Assembly (NCBI GenBank): GCA_964563885.1
Contig: CAZLYX010000063.1
Coordinates: forward strand, 1 to 8,493
Direction: 5' to 3'
Source: CAZLYX01 sp964563885
Lineage (GTDB): Bacteria; Pseudomonadota; Gammaproteobacteria; Burkholderiales; Neisseriaceae
DNA length: 8,493 nt
In this document: positions 5,951-8,493 of the stretch, piece by piece
Numbering within the stretch: position 1 is the first letter of the stretch
Layout: every line of letters starts with the position of its first letter
Position numbers and translations under genes: made by a program
The notes under the pieces: model-generated
Database searches by the model: none
What the model was told of the DNA's origin: nothing
What the model saw: the letters and a program-made list of their open reading frames with translations, nothing else

Positions 5951-5986
5951 AAGAAAGGCTACCCGAAACTTCAGGTAGCCTTTCTT
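5951..5986. terminator. DUS-pair hairpin behind the small membrane protein gene
   Basis: AGGCTACCCGAA (5956-5967, 11 of 12) and an exact inverted DUS (5970-5981) form a 17-base-arm stem (5951-5967, 5970-5986) with one mismatch. The mismatch is C-A in the + RNA but a G-U pair in the - RNA. It backs up the terminator at 5912-5938 and may also stop minus-strand transcripts from the dehydrogenase, although that gene ends 237 bases away. Confidence 0.65.
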
Positions 5987-6100
5987 ATTGGCATTCTAGA
6001 ACACAGATATTCACTATTTCTAAAATGCAAAACGAGTCTGCGTAAATCAATATTACACTTAAGTTAATAGTTAATTTTACTGGGTAAACTCATATTTTTT

Positions 6101-6114
6101 GGGTTTATAAACCC
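6101..6114. repeat. Perfect 14-bp palindrome GGGTTTATAAACCC
   Basis: It is self-complementary over all 14 bases, flanked by TTTTTT on the left and CTATAAAA on the right. Neither strand has a T run after it, so it is not an intrinsic terminator. It could be a protein-binding site, but no gene promoter is nearby. Function unassigned. Confidence 0.5.
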
Positions 6115-6195
6115 CTATAAAATTCTTATTCACGTTTTATCTAAAAAAAGTATAACTTTCAGTATCAATATAAGATAGCGTGCGTCAAGTTTGTT

Positions 6196-6222
6196 AATCT
6201 CAAAATCCAGTTGAATCTCAAA
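6196..6222. repeat. Direct repeat AATCTCAAA, two copies 18 bp apart
   Basis: Copies at 6196-6204 and 6214-6222 lie directly next to the stop codon of the dehydrogenase gene. An inverted pair AGTTTG (6188-6193) and CAAACT (6219-6224) overlaps them. It may be the relic of a small duplication; no function is claimed. Confidence 0.5.
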
Positions 6223-6921
6223 CTACCCATTAACCAACAAAGTTGACATGCCACCATCAACATGGAAAATTTGACCAGTAATCCACGAGCTTTTTTCACT
6301 TAATAAAAAAGTGGCCATATTTGCAATATCCTCTGGCTTGCCAAGGCGTTTTAAAGGATGACGTGCGGCAGACTTTTCTTGTTTGCTCTCACTGTTTATA
6401 AATTTATTAGCCAATGGTGTATTTGTTAATGACGGTGCAACCACATTAACTCTAATTTTTGGTGCGTATTCAGCAGCCAATGCTTTTGCAAACCCTTCAA
6501 TTGCACCTTTTGATGCAGCAACACTCGTGTGAAATGGTATACCCATTGTGGCTGCGATGGAGCCAAACACCACAATACTAGATTGTTCAGACGCTCTTAA
6601 ATTAGGCAAAACTGTTTGAATAACTTTCACTAAACTAATGAAGTTAATTTGCATATCGGCTTCAAAGGCTTCTGGAGTTAAAGATGAAAATGGTTTTAAG
6701 TTAATGCTTCCTGGACAATATACCAATCCATCAATGGCAGCGGGTAATTTAGAAACATCTAATGATTCATTTAAGACGTCAAACGGAATATGGGTCAACT
6801 CTAATTCACTTAAACTTCCATTACTCCTGCACGCTACAAAAAGATTGTTATCTGTGTGTAATTGTTCTGCTATAGCCAAGCCAATTCCTGAAGAACCGCC
6901 AATTAATAAGATATTTTTCAT
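6223..6921 (-). CDS. SDR-family oxidoreductase lacking the catalytic tyrosine
   Basis: This is a short-chain dehydrogenase/reductase of 232 residues with a Rossmann fold that should bind NAD(P)H; its substrate is unknown. Visible motifs are the nucleotide-binding GGSSGIG (8-14); YCPG (68-71) in place of NNAG; Asn93; Ser121 in the VVFGS strand; and the VAASK block (134-138), with the C-terminal TGQIFHVDGG (215-224). Ser121, Lys138 and Asn93 are present, but the YxxxK tyrosine is Val134 (codon 6520-6522, GTT). I recall a group of SDR proteins with V-A-A-x-K-G-A at this site, so this may be a family trait rather than damage. The ATG at 6919-6921 has AAAGGAG 7 bases upstream. A TTG two codons earlier lies only one base from that site and is rejected. 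It stands alone, with AT-rich flanks, and is cut off from glnB by a terminator. Confidence 0.93.
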   Translation of the reverse strand: MKNILLIGGSSGIGLAIAEQLHTDNNLFVACRSNGSLSELELTHIPFDVLNESLDVSKLPAAIDGLVYCPGSINLKPFSSLTPEAFEADMQINFISLVKVIQTVLPNLRASEQSSIVVFGSIAATMGIPFHTSVAASKGAIEGFAKALAAEYAPKIRVNVVAPSLTNTPLANKFINSESKQEKSAARHPLKRLGKPEDIANMATFLLSEKSSWITGQIFHVDGGMSTLLVNG

Positions 6922-7283
6922 ATTCAATCTCCTTTAAATGTTAAATAAATACTCACACTCCATGCAATAGAAATATTGCTAATCCTAACTATTTTCAATT
7001 CATAACAGCTTTTATAAGGGGTAAAAACATTATATTTTTTGACGCTCATAATAGTCTTTAACTATTAATACCAGTTGCTAAACACCGACATTGAATAAGC
7101 TTTATTTCAAAAAATGAATTTTATTCTACCATTGTTATAGACTAGCTTTTGATGAGCTATTCTGCATTTACCCTTTTATTACTGATTAGATTGGTCCTTA
7201 CTTTGAAGACTCTTAATCCATGAGAGACATCGGAATTACTCATCTCAGCTAATATTAATATACATTGTAGAAAGTAAATATTA
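6922..7283. other. AT-rich intergenic stretch upstream of the dehydrogenase
   Basis: Apart from the ribosome binding site at 6929-6935 there is no supported gene. The longest ATG-started reading frame I traced here, at 7152-7223 on +, has 23 codons and no ribosome binding site. The dehydrogenase promoter should be here: a minus-strand TATAAT lies at 7029-7034, but no good -35 accompanies it, and it would give a leader of about 100 bases. No DUS occurs until 7285. Confidence 0.6.
6929..6935 (-). promoter_or_regulatory. Strong ribosome binding site fixing the dehydrogenase start
   Basis: Minus-strand AAAGGAG lies 7 bases before the ATG at 6919-6921. The alternative TTG at 6925-6927 would have a spacing of one base, so the ATG is the start. 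Confidence 0.8.
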
Positions 7284-7311
7284 AAGGCTACCTGAAACTT
7301 CAGGTAGCCTT
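7284..7311. terminator. DUS-pair terminator behind glnB
   Basis: Two exact DUS copies (7285-7296 +, 7299-7310 -) give 13-base complementary arms (7284-7296, 7299-7311) with two bases between them. The inner pairs would open to form the loop. On the minus strand the stem is followed by TTTAATATTT. It begins 33 bases past the glnB stop and separates glnB from the dehydrogenase gene, which is read in the same direction. Confidence 0.8.
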
Positions 7312-7344
7312 CTAACTTATTAAACAGATTATTTAATAATCAAT

Positions 7345-7683
7345 TTACACTGCCGCATCCGAGCGTTCACCCGTTCGAATACGGATGGCATCTTCAACTG
7401 GCAATACAAAGATTTTACCATCTCCCACTTTGCCTGAACGAGCGGTCTCAACAATCACTTCAATGACACGCTCTACTTGATCATCTGGCAACACCAGCTC
7501 AATTTTAATTTTAGGCAAAAAATCAACTGCATATTCAGCACCACGATAAACCTCTGTATGACCTTTTTGGCGACCAAAACCTTTTACCTCTGTAACCGTC
7601 ATGCCCGTAATGCCCAGATCAGTTAAAGCTTCGCGCACATCATCCAATTTAAACGGCTTAACAATTGCTTCGATTTTTTTCAT
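7345..7683 (-). CDS. glnB: Nitrogen regulatory protein PII
   Basis: PII is a trimeric signal protein. It senses 2-oxoglutarate and ATP/ADP and passes nitrogen status to partners such as glutamine synthetase adenylyltransferase, NtrB-type kinases or ammonium channels. The 112 residues are the standard length. The N-terminus MKKIEAIVKPFKLDDVREAL is typical. The T-loop (about 37-55) contains Tyr51, the residue uridylylated by GlnD, in EVYRGAEYAVDF (44-55). The B-loop TARSGKVGDGK (80-90) and the C-loop RIRTGE (101-106) that bind the nucleotide are intact. No amtB lies beside it in the window, so GlnB is preferred over GlnK, but the two cannot be separated by sequence alone. The ribosome binding site is weak: on the minus strand AGG is about 12 bases before the ATG. 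No NtrC or sigma-54 promoter was found in the leader. Confidence 0.97.
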   Translation of the reverse strand: MKKIEAIVKPFKLDDVREALTDLGITGMTVTEVKGFGRQKGHTEVYRGAEYAVDFLPKIKIELVLPDDQVERVIEVIVETARSGKVGDGKIFVLPVEDAIRIRTGERSDAAV

Positions 7684-7781
7684 GTTATTTTCGTGCCTAT
7701 TTAGTTTTTAGAAATTATTTCAATACTGTTATAAAACTAACATAAACCACACCAGCTGGCAATGTTAGCAAAAAGGTTTTA

Positions 7782-7793
7782 TTCAGCTAGCCT
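7782..7793 (-). repeat. Degenerate DUS in the glnB-transporter spacer
   Basis: TTCAGCTAGCCT differs from the exact inverted DUS at one base (C for G at the sixth position), giving 11 of 12. It is unpaired and lies between the divergent glnB and transporter genes. The same G-to-C change occurs in the degenerate copy at 2726-2737. Confidence 0.6.
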
Positions 7794-7913
7794 TAATCAC
7801 GCCAACCTCATGTTTTATTTATTAATACAGCCAGATTACAATTATATTACAATGTTTCTTTTTATTAATTCTTCTGATAAACAACACGGGTAAAACGATT
7901 GAATAAGGTTCCA

Positions 7914-8493
7914 ATGCAAAAATTATTATACGGGGTTTTATTCGCTGGCTTAGCATACAGCTTTTGGTATAGCCCTGCATGGTTGCAACTATGTTATGGC
8001 TTGGCTTTATTTCTATTTGGCATGCAATGTATCGAAGAAGGTCTACAGAATGCAGCCAGTGGCACACTACAAAAAATGATGGAAAAAAGCACGTCTACAC
8101 CTATCAAAGGGGTGTTGTTTGGCATGGGCGCTACTTTTATCTTGCAATCTACGACTTTGGTTTCACTGCTAACGATTGCATTTTTAAGCGCAGGTCTTAT
8201 TCAATTGGCTGGCGGTATCGCGATTATTTTAGGCACCAACTTGGGCGCTACTAGCGGTATTTGGCTACTGGCTTGGGCTGGACAAAGCATTAGCTTAAGC
8301 CCGATCGCACTGCCTATGTTGATTTTTGGCATTTTAGCAAGTTTCATCAAAGGAAAATCTAAAGCTTTCGGGCGTATATTGGTTGGTATTGCTTTGATTT
8401 TTATTGGTATTGATGCCATTAAAGATGGTTTTCAAACTGTAGGTGGTTTAGTAGATTTTGCCACTATCCAAGTGAATGGAATTACTGAAATCA
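7914..8493 (+). CDS. Na+/Pi-cotransporter family protein, N-terminal part (cut by window edge)
   Basis: The frame is open from ATG 7914 to the last base, giving 193 residues of a longer protein. Members of this family (NptA/YjbB-like) move phosphate across the inner membrane with sodium, and many bacterial ones end in a PhoU-like domain, which would lie beyond the edge. The part seen is almost all membrane helices: about 4-19, 26-39, 66-74, 80-96, 98-116, 131-146 and 152-168. It contains the family's internal motif QSTT (78-81, the QSS-type element) and GTNLGAT (107-113), both near the substrate path. AAGG at 7905-7908 lies 5 bases before the ATG. It diverges from glnB across a 230-base spacer in which I found no reliable promoter and no Pho box. 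The direction of phosphate movement cannot be told from the sequence. Confidence 0.9.
   Translation, partial: MQKLLYGVLFAGLAYSFWYSPAWLQLCYGLALFLFGMQCIEEGLQNAASGTLQKMMEKSTSTPIKGVLFGMGATFILQSTTLVSLLTIAFLSAGLIQLAGGIAIILGTNLGATSGIWLLAWAGQSISLSPIALPMLIFGILASFIKGKSKAFGRILVGIALIFIGIDAIKDGFQTVGGLVDFATIQVNGITEI

Larger units (their letters stand above)
5880..6222. other. Intergenic stretch between the small membrane protein gene and the dehydrogenase
   Basis: The left part holds two terminators (5912-5938, 5951-5986). From about 5990 the sequence is AT-rich and I see no gene in either direction. It contains a 14-bp palindrome at 6101-6114 and a short direct repeat (6196-6204, 6214-6222) that abuts the end of the dehydrogenase gene. 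Confidence 0.7.

Noticed and set aside
7152..7223. 23-codon reading frame rich in Leu on the + strand
   Set aside because: No ribosome binding site, no family resemblance and AT-rich random-looking flanks; such frames are expected by chance.
7757..7770. Possible sigma-54 promoter (TGGCA...AGCA) near glnB
   Set aside because: GG and GC are 8 bases apart, not 10, and it points to the + strand, away from glnB.
7979..8419. Reading frames on both strands overlapping the transporter
   Set aside because: They are shadows of the membrane-helix-rich frame that begins at 7914 and shows the Na+/Pi family motifs QSTT and GTNLGAT.
1..8493. Defence system, prophage, CRISPR array, insertion sequence or RNA gene
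   Set aside because: No recognisable protein, repeat array, terminal repeats or RNA gene of these kinds was found; the genes are housekeeping or single accessory genes.

Overview
The window looks like chromosome from a low-GC member of the family Neisseriaceae (Betaproteobacteria). The main evidence is a 12-bp motif, AGGCTACCTGAA, that recurs about 13 times, eight of them exact. It is a dialect of the neisserial DNA uptake sequence (DUS) and mostly occurs as inverted pairs between genes, where the pairs form terminator-like hairpins. From memory this dialect was described for Eikenella, but the AT-rich base composition fits a lower-GC genus better (Snodgrassella, Alysiella or Simonsiella type). 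The genus cannot be fixed from the sequence alone. The proteins are of ordinary Neisseriaceae type.

Layout, left to right. dinB (DNA polymerase IV, +) ends inside a DUS and converges on a luciferase-like flavin monooxygenase gene (-), with a two-way DUS hairpin between them. A 103-residue protein of unknown function with a CPHC motif (+) diverges from the monooxygenase and converges on ung (uracil-DNA glycosylase, -), again with a DUS hairpin between. A Mip/FkpA-like lipoprotein prolyl isomerase (+) diverges from ung. It is followed, after another DUS hairpin, by a 2Fe-2S/FAD/NAD(P)H oxidoreductase (+). Next is a 43-residue single-span membrane protein (+, DUF3149-like) with its own leader and two terminators. 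An AT-rich stretch then carries a lone short-chain dehydrogenase (-). glnB (PII, -) follows, and a Na+/Pi-cotransporter family gene (+) diverges from it and runs off the right edge.

Most genes are single transcription units separated by DUS hairpins, so this is a housekeeping region rather than one pathway. dinB and ung both act in DNA damage tolerance or repair, but they are not in one operon. I found no rRNA, tRNA, CRISPR array, insertion sequence or defence system.

The points most worth a second look are: an FNR-type box placed exactly as in a class II anaerobic promoter in front of the 43-residue membrane protein; a dehydrogenase whose catalytic tyrosine position is valine; a DUS that supplies the dinB stop codon; and a DUS hairpin 18 bases before a reductase start that has no visible ribosome binding site.
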